Positions 24,441 to 36,235 of a DNA stretch of 64,000 bases are shown here, piece after piece. Numbering within the stretch: position 1 is the first letter of the stretch; each line of letters opens with the position of its first letter. This DNA is from Ahaetulla prasina. Its lineage: Eukaryota; Chordata; Lepidosauria; Squamata; Colubridae. Location: the NCBI RefSeq assembly GCF_028640845.1, contig NC_080540.1, positions 94,910,061 to 94,974,060 of the forward strand. The letters run 5' to 3'. The position numbers and the translations under genes were made by a program. Below the pieces are notes generated by a model. It ran no database searches, was not told where the DNA came from, and saw nothing but the letters and a program-made list of their open reading frames with translations.

Positions 24441-24584
24441 CTTTTTATTCTCAATTTTCTGCCATGAAGAAATTCCATTTTTTGTTTGTCTCTTCATTAA
24501 TTTGTACCTCATTTTTTTGCTGTAGGCCTTTTCATGTATCATCACATTCACTTCTACATTATTCTCCTTTTTCATCCTGACCAG
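24441..24584 (-). CDS. Internal coding exon, basic peptide
   Basis: The donor is AATAAAAAG|GTATGAG, leaving in phase 0, which matches the entry phase of the 22777-23277 exon. Two acceptors fit. Using CATCTTAAAG at 24585 gives a 144-bp phase-0 exon. Using GGTCAG at 24577 gives a 136-bp exon (24441-24576) entering in phase 2, which matches the donor phase of the 26465-26507 candidate exon. Both keep the same reading frame: MKKENNVEVNVMIHEKAYSK followed by KMRYKLMKRQTKNGISSWQK. The peptide is Lys/Arg-rich, unlike the acidic exons downstream, and could be a nucleic-acid or protein binding patch (inference). No family is recognised. Confidence 0.65.
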
Positions 24585-26464
24585 CTTTAAGATGGGCAAA
24601 AAATATCAAAGCAAAATAATTTATTTAGCAATTAGTACAGCTCTAAAAGCCCAGACATTGGCTATAACAATGTATTGTTTAATCTCCATATGGTTTTCCA
24701 TATTGGAGCCTCCAGGATATTTAACATCCTTCTATATTCATCCCAATTGAATAGGAGTGTTGAACGGATTATGTCTGCTATTCTATATGGGGCTGGAAAA
24801 GGGATTACTTCATTGTAAACTTTATATCAATTGCACAAAATTAATCCCTGGACTGAGTCCTTAGTAGAGATCTGGGAAAAGAGTTGACCCTATAGCTATA
24901 AGTCTTTCTTACAACCAAACTCATTTAACTAACAATTATTTTGGAAATTATGAGAGAATAGGATGGGAATATTTGGTGCTGAATTTATTTATCAAATTTC
25001 TAAGCTGCCCAATTGCGAAATGATCTTAAATAGCTTCACAATATTAAAAAGAGAAGAAAGCAACATCATTTTAGAAAAAAAGGCAATTGCTCCACAGGAA
25101 TCGATTTAAAAACATACTTTTTAAGCCATCTAGCTAAGAAGGTCATAAGTGACAATATTCTTATTTATGGACTCTGTTCCCAGAGTTAAGTGTGAACCTA
25201 ACAAAAGCGAGGAATATTTAAGTGATATGAAGATTTAACAGCAGGACTCCCTGGTGAAATAGAGAAGGAGAACAATGTGGTCAAACCAGAAGGCTTGTTA
25301 GCATCTAAAAAGTAAGTCTCTCTGTGTGTTTGTGTTTGACAAAATTAAGTCCTGCTACTTCAACCAAGGAATGTTTCTGGATTCAATTCTCGATCATTAC
25401 TTGCAAAGCAGAAAAATATACAGCCGTTGTTAACTCTAAATTAATTTCATATTTCCATTTGTTGTTGCTCTTTCCTTCATTGTTCTTAGCTTTCCAGCGC
25501 TCAATTCAATCATCCATGGAAATGGTGGTTACTGAATGCAAAACAGTCCGAATAGCATATTATAGATTTCCATTTTTCCACCAGGTGTGCATAAATCTAT
25601 TTATAGTACCACATTGTGCATTGCTCATTCATTTAAAATAGTTTTACCAATGCCTATAAACATTATCCCATACCCTTTCTTAGGCTACTTTCTTTGTTTA
25701 ATCCAGTTTGCAATTTTTCCCTGCCCTACAAACGATTTCAATATTCTGCAGGGAAATTAGATTCGATGGTGCCTTCCTAATAGGAAGTTCCTATCCATCT
25801 CAAAAGTGCACTTGCAATGGAAGCAAGTCACAGTTTACCACAGGTCAAACATTCCCATTGATTTAACCTAGCAGCTATTTAAATCAGTGTTTAATGGAGC
25901 TCAGTGTTCGTAGCCATTATGTTTGCATATGAGAGAGCTTAAATGAGCTGCAGGCTAAGAAATGTGCATAGCTCAACCCATCTTTAAATCATTTATGAAG
26001 TTTCTATATTATGTTCTAAGTGGCAACAAAATGAATCTGATCTTTCAGCTATAACAATCATTGGAATATATTGCTGTATTTTACAGGAACATTGATAGAC
26101 CCTTCTTTTTCCTCACATAGGATTTGATTTGAAGATTTTGACCTATGCCCCTTCCCAAACAACTCTTTATTTTCCCTACCAATTATAATTTTTGGAGCAG
26201 TATTTCATTGAAGGCTGTTTCAGTTAACCCTGTAAAGATTTTAGTATACAATAAAAACTCACACTTTTTAAAGTTTATCATGAGATGAAGAAATTAAAAG
26301 GGTATCTCAGCTTCAAGGGGTTGGGAGGTTTAGAATCTAGTCACATAACTTCATTTCATTTCTTATGAAACTTCATTTCATTTCAACCTTAATTATGTGT
26401 CTCAAAATTTTGTTCGTAAACCATATGCTTTGGAGATAAGTAGATAGTCTCTTTCCATGCTTAC
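24585..26464. other. Probable intron
   Basis: AT-rich sequence without a further exon I can support. An L2-like tail remnant lies at 24985-25055. A plus-strand open stretch near 25490-25590 with AG and GT at its ends was judged insufficient. Confidence 0.4.
24985..25055 (-). mobile_element. Possible L2-type LINE/SINE 3' tail remnant
   Basis: TTTATTTATCAAATTTCTAA followed by GCTGCCCAATTGCG resembles the reverse complement of an L2-like 3' end (GGGCGGC..TAAATTTAATAAATAAA). It is short and diverged. Confidence 0.35.
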
Positions 26465-26507
26465 CTCCCTGTTAAACCACAGACCTGTGAATAATGGAAA
26501 GATTCAG
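26465..26507 (-). CDS. Candidate 43-bp microexon of the same gene
   Basis: The acceptor is TTTGATATCACAG|CTGAATC and the donor is a near-consensus site, ACAGGGAG|GTAAGC. Only one frame is open: entry phase 1, exit phase 2, peptide ESFHYSQVCGLTG. Entry phase 1 fits the exit of 41998-42074. Exit phase 2 fits the 136-bp version of the next exon, with AG|G encoding Arg at the junction. Such phase agreement is suggestive but could be luck in so short a segment. An internal alternative acceptor (TTATTCACAG) also exists. Confidence 0.45.
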
Positions 26508-26870
26508 CTGTGATATCAAAGAAGCAGTTTGTACTCTTGTGTGAGGTCATAAATAAGATTCCAAGGGAGTTCTAAAATGACTGGTCTCAGTAAGTTGAAA
26601 TAATGTTGATGGAGTTGACTGGTTTTATTTCCTTATAGCTTTTATGAGCAGCAGTATTTTTATGCAACATAACATCAGAAGCATGTAGTATGATAGACTT
26701 GCAGGGCCAGCACATGTTCATGTTGGTGCAATATATCATTATGCAATGTTACACACATATATGTACAGAGGATTATGAGTTGTTGGTATGATTTATTGGG
26801 TTAGAGATTTTCTTTCTTTCACTGTGAGTTATTGATATGTATTTATGTTGCGGGGGGGGGGCACGAAAGG

Positions 26871-26947
26871 AGGCTCAGCCAATCTCATTGTACATGTGTT
26901 GTGCTTTGACAATGAAGGTTGAATTGAGGTTGAATTGAATTGAATTG
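26871..26947 (+). mobile_element. CR1-L3/Rex-like LINE 3' end with (GAATT)n tail
   Basis: CAATCTCATTGTACATGTGT, then GTGCTTTGACAATGAAGG, followed by TTGAATTGAATTGAATTG repeats. A short conserved 3' untranslated end running into pentanucleotide repeats is typical of this LINE group. Only the extreme 3' end is present. Confidence 0.5.
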
Positions 26948-29405
26948 TAACAAAAACTTCCCAATGTTACATTTTTCTTTTTGAACAATTATTTATTACC
27001 ATATTGTTCAAGACTGGAGATTTTAGATCAGGAACTCATGGCATCACAGCATCGTCACAGGACATATTTGATGAACTGAGTTCAAAGTTTCATAGACAAC
27101 TATTGAATAGTAGGCAAGATATTTTTTAAAAAAAACCCTTTAATATTTTGCTACCATTTAAGTGGTTTTCTGATTTGTGCAACCCAGATCTTAATATTGT
27201 CTTAATAAAACACGCACCCATGTGACTACAACATGCTAAATAACCTCTTCCTATTACAACTTTGCCCTGGGATTTTTCAAACTAACAGTAGAAAGGCTGT
27301 TTCCCATTGATAAAGTTGTGTGATAACCAACTTCCCACTCTAACCTCAGTTAGATAATTATTTCCCTCTTTTGTCTTTCCCCCCTGCAGAAAAACCACAT
27401 AACATACTGTATCCCCAAACCATGCCGAAACAGCTAAGCCGTTATAGATGTTTGAAAACTCAAGAATGAGAAGGCCAATCTAATCTCTGGGCACCCCAGT
27501 GATACGGGCAGCAACGAAGAAGAATCTTGACCAATTGAGTTTGGGCGAAATCAGCAATTAATAGTAACAATCCTTGTAGTAATTTTTTTAAAAAGTGTTG
27601 GGCCATCAGTTGTTTTGGACTTAAGCATGTCTCTTTAGATACCATTCTAGTCTTGCTATATGCTCTGCTACTTTTAGACTCTGGTGTATGAAGTGGAGAA
27701 TTCTGAGTGGCTGACCTCTAAATTTTCCTACTCCTGATCTTTTTGGAAGTTGCATTGTTAACAAAGTGTTAGCATAATAATGGGGCTAGTTTCACATGGC
27801 AGGCTGAAATGGAAACCTTCCTGATGCAATTAGCAGGTTCCATGGAAAGAGGTGAATGGGGGAGAGGAGAAAGGTCTTCATGAAATCCAAATTGGAAAAA
27901 GGATTCAATGATAGTAATTCTCAGCCTCATATTTGAAAGAAAATACTATGAGTTGCCACGACCAGGCTGATTTTAGCATTGAGAAAAGACATAGAAATAT
28001 ACCAATGTCCAATTTTCTTCTCTCCTTATAAAATCCTCAATCTGTGTGTCTGTATTTATGCCAGTGAAAAAACCTGTTCTGGCTTATTTGCACCCAAGAA
28101 AAGGCAGTAGGGAAAAGACATCAATGTGCATGCACCAACATTGTTTTCTTTGATTCCTAGGGAGCCTCTATTCACTACACCATTTTATTAGGGCTATTGT
28201 AGATGCATGAATCTGTATGACCACTAGTTGGCAGGAAAGAATTTGAGTTTTCTGTAACTCTTTACTGTCATCTATTGGTTGAGAGGATTTTTGAAGTCCA
28301 GATATCATAACCCTAAGTATATAGAATGAGCTCATACATTTAAGGGTGATACAGTCAGCTTCCTCTCCTACATTTTCTTTCTGAACAACTTTCTCTTTCA
28401 AGCAGATGCACAAAAGTGACAGAAATCCGTGAGCTGATTTTTTGAATTTAGCCCAATAGCCAGATAAAAGCAGTTGACATTTGCACATGTTCTAGGCAAA
28501 AGAGAAAAATCGAAAACAATGGATAGATTTCCAAATACAATTATTGGTTGTTAACTTTTTGTAATAAACATAACATTGTTGTCTATCTTGAAACAACACA
28601 AGAATATAAGAAACATTGAACAAATTATATTTGTAAATGGAATAAATACCTGTTTTCTCCAAAATTATAATCTACAGATTTATAGAATAATGTAATAAAG
28701 ATCACTCTGCAAAATTTGTCAAGGAAGCATAACTTATCAATAGTAGTCTAAGGGAGCACCTTCTGAAATTCTTCAAGCACCCTCTTGTTCCTTTCAAAAC
28801 ATGTTGTCACTAAGTCTCTAAATCCAGGTGTTTTTCTTCAGGATAGATATATGGGAGTAATCTCTTTCTAGTCAGCTGTGACAGCTTTTCTGTCTTAAAC
28901 CATTTGTGTAAAACAAAGGTTTTTCTTATTATCTTACTTTTAAAATATATGGATGTAGGCTTGTCATTTTTATAGAACTCATAACATCTGTTTTGCTTTA
29001 TGAGTTCTTACATAAATCTTTTTTGAACCGATAGTTTTCTTCTATATGAAGTCCATCATTTAAACCACTCACAACATATAGAAATGTAGGGGAAACTTGT
29101 TCTTGTGGCAAAATCTCATAGCGTCTGTCACAAGGTCATTTTAAATAAGGATACATTGTGCTGATTCAAAAAAGTACACTTGTGTAAATGAAGCCTAATT
29201 TAAGAAGCAGGTCAGATCCTACACAAGGAATGGCATGCGGTAATATTCATATTTACTAGAATCTGAGAGAAGGACAATTTATACCTCCATTTCTTCCTCA
29301 TCATAAGCTTCCTTTCTTGATCATGATAAGTATGACACTAGTTGCTAACAAGACTGATATTGTGAATATCTTGAGATTTTACTTAACTGATATCAGATTA
29401 TATAT
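26948..29405. other. Probable intron, no recognised element
   Basis: AT-rich sequence. A minus-strand open frame at 28168-28488 has somewhat protein-like composition but no good acceptor/donor pair, so it was not called. Confidence 0.4.
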
Positions 29406-29409
29406 TTTG

Positions 29410-29410
29410 A

Positions 29411-29478
<68 letters not shown>
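29410..29478. repeat. (ATCT)n microsatellite
   Basis: About 17 nearly perfect tetranucleotide units (TATC phase), a typical polymorphic GATA-class repeat. Confidence 0.97.
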
Positions 29479-29497
29479 ATATATATTTTACCAAATT

Positions 29498-29629
29498 CAG
29501 GGGTGTCAAACTGGTGGCCCATGGGCTAGATGCATCACAGGCAGGCCACGCTCACTCCAGCTCCATGAATGGGAAAAACATCACAAAACATCACATGACA
29601 ATAATGTGACATGGTGAGTTTGACGCCTG
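29498..29629. mobile_element. hAT-type MITE (CAGGGGTGTCAAACT class)
   Basis: The left end is CAGGGGTGTCAAACTGG and the right end GTGAGTTTGACGCCTG. These are the inverted repeats of a widespread vertebrate hAT class. No clear target duplication is left, and the right end lies inside the block duplicated at 30023-30176. Confidence 0.75.
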
Positions 29630-29774
29630 TGACCCAGGGGTGAAATGCTACCGGTTCGGACTGGTTCAGTTGAACCGGTAGCGACGGCGGTAGGTGTTAG
29701 GGAAGGTAAGTAGATTTCACCCCTGCCGTGGCCTAACTGGTATCAGGATGAATAGGGATGGAATTCTAATCTAC
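29621..29774. repeat. Direct duplication, copy 1 (154 bp)
   Basis: It aligns without gaps to 30023-30176 at a constant offset of 402 bp, with 7 mismatches in 154 bases. It contains a complete 91-bp hAT-type element (29635-29725) plus unrelated flank, so the duplication happened after that element inserted. Confidence 0.9.
29635..29725. mobile_element. Very short hAT-type element, 91 bp
   Basis: It starts CAGGGGTGAAATGCTACC and ends GATTTCACCCCTG. A self-complementary core lies around GGTTCAGTTGAACC. The flanks CTGTGACC and CCGTGGCC agree at 6 of 8 positions and differ only by transitions, which fits an aged target duplication. Confidence 0.75.
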
Positions 29775-30022
29775 GGTAGGTGGTCCAGAGAACCAGTAGC
29801 AAGGGCACTGCAAGGCTCTGCCCACCTACCCAGTCATCATTATTTCCTGGTTTGAACCAGGAAGTAACCAGTTTTTTACCCTCTGTGAATGCGCAGAAGG
29901 GTTTGCGCATGCACAGGGGGTCTGCACGCATGCACATGAATCAAGCACACATGGGTAGCACATGCACTTCCAAACTGTTAGGGAAGGTAAGTAGATTTCA
30001 CCTCTGATGTGGGTGAAACTGG
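29775..30022. repeat. hAT-family-derived sequence between the duplicated blocks
   Basis: It contains family words (GAGAACCAGTAGC, then GTTAGGGAAGGTAAGTAGAT, then TTTCACCTCTG) and a GCGCATGCACA-rich centre. It looks like another, less intact member of the same family joined to the duplicated blocks. Confidence 0.55.
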
Positions 30023-30176
30023 TGACGCCTGTAACCCAGGGGTGAAATGCTACTGGTTCGGACTAGTTCAGTTGAACCGGTAGCAATGGCGGTAGGTGTT
30101 AGGGAAGGTAAGTAGATTTCATCCCTGCCGTGACCTAACTGGTATCAGGATGAATAGGGATGGAATTCTAATCTAC
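30023..30176. repeat. Direct duplication, copy 2 (154 bp)
   Basis: Second copy of 29621-29774. All seven differences show G or C in copy 1 and A or T in copy 2, all transitions. It contains the second copy of the 91-bp hAT element (30037-30127). Confidence 0.9.
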
Positions 30177-31117
30177 AAAATGATATGAACGGTTTGCTTA
30201 AAAAATAGATTCAAACAACAACTGCAATTACAATTTACACACAAACATAATTCTACTCCTTTTTAAAGTAAGTAAAGTTATGCAAACTACAGAAAAGGAA
30301 TGAGATTGTAAACCCTAGAAATAAAGATATTCGACAGAAAAAGAGATATGTAGCTATATTTAATTTACATCCATTCATCTCTATCTCATTATCTTCATTA
30401 TCTCTGCTTCCACAGTGTGTGGGTGGAATAATTGTCTTTTGTTCTTTAAACTTCTTATCTCTTTCTTCTGTAGGGCCTTACCAGCTCCATCCCCACCCTC
30501 AAAAGTTTTTTGTCCTTTTCATTTTCCAGACCCATTCATTCTTCAGATATTATGAAGGCCCAGAGTTGCTTTATTGGTGAGATGGATGCCATATAAATGC
30601 AACAAATAATAAATATGCTTTACAATTCAGTCTATTCACTCTCTTTATGAGAACTCCATTCAAAACTCTTATAAATGGATAGTCATTATTGACTTCAAGT
30701 GCTAGAAGTCAATACTGACTCAAAAGCATGCTAATTTGGATTCCCAGCTTAGCCAACAACCCTTGTCTCCTATCTAAGTACTAAATATTGAGTTGTAGAG
30801 TTTGGGGATCATCCAAAGCTGGGTAGGTGCTTTCAACTCTTCAGGCATCGAGAGAATAATGTTTCAGACAGAGAGAGTTAAGAAAAGGAACAAGTCAGTA
30901 CATACTACCTACTTAAAAAATTTTTTTTAAAGGCAGGGAAAGGCTGGATTAGAGTTGTGGTTTAAGAACTTCATTAGAGGAATTATGGAAGATTTATTTA
31001 TTTGTCAACACTGCTCAAGTATCATGTAGAAGAATATTGCATGCACAAAACCAGCAACCAAAAATCAGCTGGCTCTATTGTAATCTTTATCTATTCATCT
31101 AGTAACATATTCTATGC
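30177..31117. other. Probable intron; possible L2-like tail
   Basis: AT-rich sequence. GATGGATGCCATATAAATGC followed by AACAAATAATAAATA (about 30575-30618) resembles a worn L2-type 3' tail. Nothing else is recognised. Confidence 0.4.
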
Positions 31118-31500
31118 CAGTGTTGGTGAACCTATGGCACGCATGCTGGAAGTGCCACGCGAAACTGTCCCATGCCGAATGCGCGGCCTTGCCAACTCCT
31201 CGTTGCATTTGTGCACTCAAACGCGTGCCAGCCAGCTGGCCATCGTACGCATGGTGCTGGTGGACCCCAGAAGTGTGGCAGTCCATTATGCATGCGTGAG
31301 CCGGCACCCAGCCTTCCGGGTTTGCATCGCGCGCATGTGTGATGGTTTGCCGCACTTCCGGGGTCGCCGGCACCACACACGTTTGAGCACATGAACGTGA
31401 CAGGAGCCGGCGAGGCCACGCATTTGGCACGGGATGGTTTTGCGTGCCACTTCCGGCACACAGGCCGGCATGCAAGAACACGAAAGGTTCGCCAACACTG
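31118..31500. mobile_element. hAT-type element, 383 bp, GC- and CpG-rich
   Basis: The ends CAGTGTTGGTGAACC and GGTTCGCCAACACTG are inverted repeats. The flanks TTCTATGC (31110-31117) and TTCTAGGC (31501-31508) form an 8-bp duplication with one mismatch. Subterminal words (GGCACGCATGCTGGAAGTGC and CGTGCCACTTCCGGCACACA) are complementary. The open frames on both strands are by-products of the high GC content; no transposase is present. Confidence 0.88.
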
Positions 31501-33835
31501 TTCTAGGCTGTCATGCCAGCACAGAAGAGAAAGGGGACACATGTTTTTGTATTTTCAAAAGTGAGAGAGGAAAGCTACTCATTATTTTTGTCTTTGCTGG
31601 TGGAACCTAACATTAAAAAACCTACCAATGACTAATCTGTTCAGTCTACAAGCTTTGTATTTATTCATTGTTATACAATGAATAAATTGTGTACATATAC
31701 ATATAAATATATATCTCATCTTTCTAATGATGGCTATGAAAAACCTTTGAACAAGGTGCTTTGGAATGTGCAGGAATGTGAATAAAACGTCTCTGAATTT
31801 TTGAAGTAGCCATGAGGACTTCCCACATCTGGGACGAAATCACCCCATGGTTTTTCTAATGAATCATACACACTCCTTTATGTTTCAGAACATCTTTCTA
31901 TAGCTTTTTTTCTAGAGAACTACTCAGAGCAACTTGAATCTGATTTTGATGTACAGACCTCATTACATAGATGAAAACTTTGTGTATATTTTTGAACTCT
32001 TGTGTGCCATTTTGCCATAAAAGTATTGTTTGATAGATATTGGGAAACTCTTTCTTTACTATACATCAAAGTAACTTTAGCTTCTACCATGGTATATATA
32101 TTTAGGAAGGATTTATCCATAACCCATTTGAATACTTCCAATTGAATTAGTCACTGTATTTTTAAATATTAAATTTATAGGCAAAATATTCCCAGATATT
32201 TAAGTGCCTTAAATTCTACTGTCATGTTTGACTTTTTCCATGCTGCAATAAATTCCAGTAATGTTTTCCATGTTAAATCATGCTATTTATACATGCACTT
32301 TAATGAAGAATGCCATTTTTATCTATAGAAGTCTTTTTTTAAAAAGAAACTGAACTCTGTCTGATTATCGTTATGTTTTTATGCATAAAATTTAATTTCC
32401 ATAAAGAAAGCTGAGGCACAATGTTGTTGCCACAACATGTTAAGGTTCTCAATGAGAATTAAAGGAGGCATCCTGGACTATTATGGAAATGGTTTCCTGG
32501 AACACCATTTGCTGAATACCAGATGTTTTAAGGGAAAAACATTTATTGTTTAGATCACATCCACTACCCATCAGTTGCCTACCTGTTTGTCTTGCAAAAC
32601 TAAACATTCAAAGCAAAACACCGAATACTAATCCAGATAATACTGGTATTATCAGTGTAGCCACTATACATTTGTTCAGTAGCAGCTTACAATATAGTGG
32701 TTTATTTTTATTTTTATTTTAGGAGATGGAAACGTTCAAAGAGTCAAATGTCCAGAATGAAGTTGGCTTTTTAACATTTACAAAGCAGGAAGTTTTCAAA
32801 AAGTAGTTTTCAAATAGCCACATTTTTAATAATATTAATTCATTTCATTTATATTAAAAAGTGTTATTGGGTATATTATAATTTTGCATCTTAATTTATT
32901 TTTACGGGCAAACATAAGGAGAGATGCTGGTTAGGTTTTCAGAAATTAAAATGACTAGTATTATATATCACACATCTCAAGGGGCCACAAGGAGACCCAT
33001 TCAGGCAGAAATATGGTTTGAGACAGTTCCAGCTTATTTTATGTCTAATGTAAGGTAGTTCCACAATCCAATCAAATTGCTTTTATACTGAAATCAGCAG
33101 TATAAATCTGCCAATGCATCGTTAAATTCTTAGGTTTCTCTATGTGCAAATCAATATTTACACAATAATTATATATAGTCTTAATTTGAAAACAGTATAT
33201 TAAATAAATCCATACTTAACCTGAATCTCTGTACACAACATTCATCTAAATTTGTTAAATTAAATATTCAGTTAGTGTAGCCAAATTAATAAATCACATA
33301 CTGACCCAAGCTGGATATTATCAAATGACAGACCACAAATACAGTTCCAAAACTTTATGCTCCTTAAACACATAACATGGCAATTTGACTGTATTATTGT
33401 ATTATCTAAATGATGGTGGGTGTGAGTAAAAAGTGGAGTTTACTCCAGTTTCAGCAACATACAATGGTAATAAATAAATTGGTTGACAAAAAAAATTAAA
33501 ACACTAAACAGAATTTACAATGGAAACTCTATTTTCTTCTATATAATTAGATTGTTACATTAAAAGTTGACAAGGGGTTGCAAGAGAAATTATTGAACTT
33601 GCCTTCAGGTATGAGGCTAGTCGAGGAAAGATTCCCCCCTACCTCCCGCCAAATATCAGATGCATCGACTCATTTCTTCTTCTAGTTCAGCATTTTGTCT
33701 CATGGTGTTTCCAAACAGATGTTTTTGAGCTGCTCACAAGCATGTTTAAGAGGAGGTTGTTTCCCAGAAGATAGTATTTAAAGCATATGGCAGAAAAATT
33801 GTCTTAAATTTTTCTTCTATTATTTTCTATTTATT
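31501..33835. other. Probable intron, no recognised element
   Basis: AT-rich sequence. A 73-codon minus-strand open frame at 31920-32141 has coding-like composition, but its only nearby acceptor would place a stop in frame. Confidence 0.4.
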
Positions 33836-35400
33836 TTATTTTATTTATTTATTTATTTTGTCAAACACAACAATATATATAAGTATAAGCATGGAATAAC
33901 CACACAAAATGAATTCAACCAAAGGGAACATTAGGACAGGAATGGTAGACATGCTGGTGCTCTTATGCACGCCCCTTACAGACCTCTTATGAATGTGGTG
34001 AGGTCAACAGTAGACAGTCTTAGGTTAAAGTTTTGGGGATTTTGGGATGAGACCACGGAGTCAGGTAGTGCATTCCAGGCATTAACAACTCTGTTACTAG
34101 AGTCATATTTTCTACAATCAAGATTGGAGCAGTTCACTTTAAGTTTGAATCTATTGTGTGATCGTGTATTGTTGTGGTTGAAGCTGAAGTAGTCTTCAAC
34201 AGGAAGGACATTGTAGCAGATGATTTTATGAGTTATGCTCAGGTCATGCCAAAGGCAGCATAGTTCTAAATTTTCTAAATCCAGAATTTCAAGTCTGGTG
34301 GCATAAGGTATTTTGTTGTGATTAGAGGAGTGGAGGACTCTTCTTGTAAAATATTTCTGGACACGTTCAATTGTATTAATGTCCGAAATGAGGTGTGGTT
34401 CCAGACAGATGAGCTGTAATCGAGAATTGGTCTAGCAAATGTTTTGTATGCTCTGGTTAGTAGTGTAATCTTTCCAGAGAAGAAGCTAGCAAGATTAGGT
34501 TTACAACTCTTAATGCCTTTTTGACGATGTAGTTGCAGTGGGCTTTGGCACTTAAATTATTTGATATGAAAACTCCAAGGTCTTTGACAGAGTGAGGGTC
34601 ATCTACAAGATCATGTCCATCAAGCTTGTATTTAGTGTTCTGATTCCTTTTTCCAATGTGTAAGACAGAGCATTTGTTGGTTGAGATTAGAGATTCCAAA
34701 TTTTTGACCATTCCGACACAAAGTCAAGGTTTTTTTGACGGGTAGCAGCATTGTTGGTAGTGTTAAATAGTTTAACATCATCGGCGAAGAGAACACAGTT
34801 ACTTATAATATGGTCACAGAGGTCGTTTATGTATAATATAAAGAGTGTTGGTCCTAGAACGCTGCCTTGGGGGACACCGCTATTAACAAGAGCAGGATTT
34901 GATAGAGCACTGCCTATTTTGACCACTTGTTGCCTGTTTGACAGGAATGCAGTTATCCAATTATTGAATCATCTGGAGATGCCGTAGGATTTTAGTTTTA
35001 GAAGTAGTTTGTCGTGTACCACTGAGTCAAAGGCTTTACAGAAGTCTATGTAAATTGCATCTATTGCTTTGCCCTGATAAAGATTTGTAGTCCATATGTT
35101 TTTGCAGTGAAGAAGTTGTAGATTACAGGATATTTTTTTTCTGAAACCAAATTGTTTATTAGAGAGTAGGTTGTTTGTTTCTAGGTGGAGGGTAATGGAT
35201 TGGTTGATGATTGGTTCCATTACTTTGCAGGTGACGCAGCATAAAGAAATTGGTCTGTAATTTTCAACTAGGCTGGGGTCTCCTTTTTTGAAGACAGGGA
35301 TGACCATGGCTAGTGACCATAGATTGGGAAGGGAGCTGGTCCTGAAAGATTTTTCAAAAATTATGCTTAGGTTAGGTTTAGGGTTATACCAGGTTACTTG
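33836..35400 (-). mobile_element. CR1/L2-group LINE 3' fragment, longer copy
   Basis: Same family as 6891-7903 but reaching further into the reverse transcriptase. On the minus strand: MVIPVFKKGDPSLVENYRPI, then KAIDAIYIDFCKAFDSVVHD, VPQGSVLGPTLFILYINDL and the catalytic FADDVKLFN. The end is decayed (KYFTRRVLHSS, then RFKLKVNCSNLDC), with several frameshifts. The 3' tail has AAATAAATAAATAAA after TTTGACAAA. The copy is older than 39828-40436. Confidence 0.88.
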
Positions 35401-35656
35401 TGTTTAATCTGTTAGGATTTTCCTGGCATGTTTGTATACATGATTATTACTGTAAACAATTTAGAAGGCTAATATTCAAGGGAACAGCAAACACAGGGTC
35501 CTTACACACTGTTACAAATTCTCAGTTTGTTATGCTTGAAGGAATGCAAAAAAAACAGTCTATGAAAGGAAGCTGCAAATGCATCAAACGATCTTTCATC
35601 TTGAACATCCTACTAGACCAGTTGTCCCCTGGAAGAAGAAACAGTTAGGGTTGCCC

Positions 35657-35890
35657 CAGTGGTGAAATCCATTTTTTTTATTACCAATTCTGTGGGCGTG
35701 GCTTGGTGGGCGTGGTGTGGCTTGGTAGGTGTGGCTTGGTAGGTGTGGGAGGGGAAGGATTTTGCAAAATCTCCAATCTCATCCCACTCTGGGACCAGCC
35801 AGAGATGGCATTTGCCGGTTCTCTGAATTACTCAAAATTTCCACTACCGGTTCTCCAGAACCTGTCAGAACCTGCTGAATTTCACCCTTT
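35657..35890. mobile_element. hAT-type MITE, 234 bp
   Basis: It starts CAGTGGTGAAATCC and ends GCTGAATTTCACCCTT. Perfect 8-bp duplications GGTTGCCC lie at 35649-35656 and 35891-35898. The interior repeats GTGTGGCTTGGTAGG in tandem and carries the family block GAATTACTCAAAATTTCC. Confidence 0.9.
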
Positions 35891-36039
35891 GGTTGCCCTG
35901 ACAGATGACCTCTTTCAGAAAAAGACAAGGAGTGTGCTTCTGTCAATCCTGCTTGATCTTTTAATAGCTGTGAATTCCGGAAACAGACAGCTACAAGCTG
36001 AGTAACAGATCCACAATATGACAAAGGGAATATCAATAA

Positions 36040-36121
36040 ACTAGAGGGAGGGAGAGAGGGAGGGAGGGAGGGAGGAAAGGAAGGAAGGAAGGAAGGAAGG
36101 AAGGAAGGAAGGAAGGAAGGA
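36040..36121. repeat. (GGGA)n/(GGAA)n microsatellite
   Basis: A GGGA-type run changes into about 12 GGAA units. Purine-only strand, prone to length change. Confidence 0.97.
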
Positions 36122-36235
36122 TGGTTCAGGTCTCAAAAACAGCTATAGTATTGCCATATGATCTCACAGGTCCAGAGCAGGCTCTGAAATGGCAAAGCCT
36201 TTATGTAAATACTCACTGTGTATCTCAAAAGCTAC

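Noticed and set aside
25490..25590. Plus-strand open stretch bounded by TTCTTAG and CACCAG|GTGTGC
   Set aside because: Weak sites, no partner exons on the plus strand, and no recognisable protein.
28168..28488. 106-codon minus-strand open frame
   Set aside because: No consensus acceptor/donor pair and no motif. Length is within chance for AT-rich DNA of this size.
31095..31542. Overlapping open frames of 60-136 codons on both strands
   Set aside because: They are explained by the GC- and CpG-rich hAT element, which lacks stop codons by composition.
31920..32141. 73-codon minus-strand open frame with coding-like composition
   Set aside because: The only nearby acceptor would place TGA in frame, no donor fits well, and no family is recognised.
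35368..35387. Second telomere-like word (TTAGGTTAGGTTTAGGGTTA) near the 5' end of a LINE copy
   Set aside because: It stays in frame with the LINE polyprotein (N-P-K-P-N-L-S-I-I-F), so it is probably LINE coding sequence.
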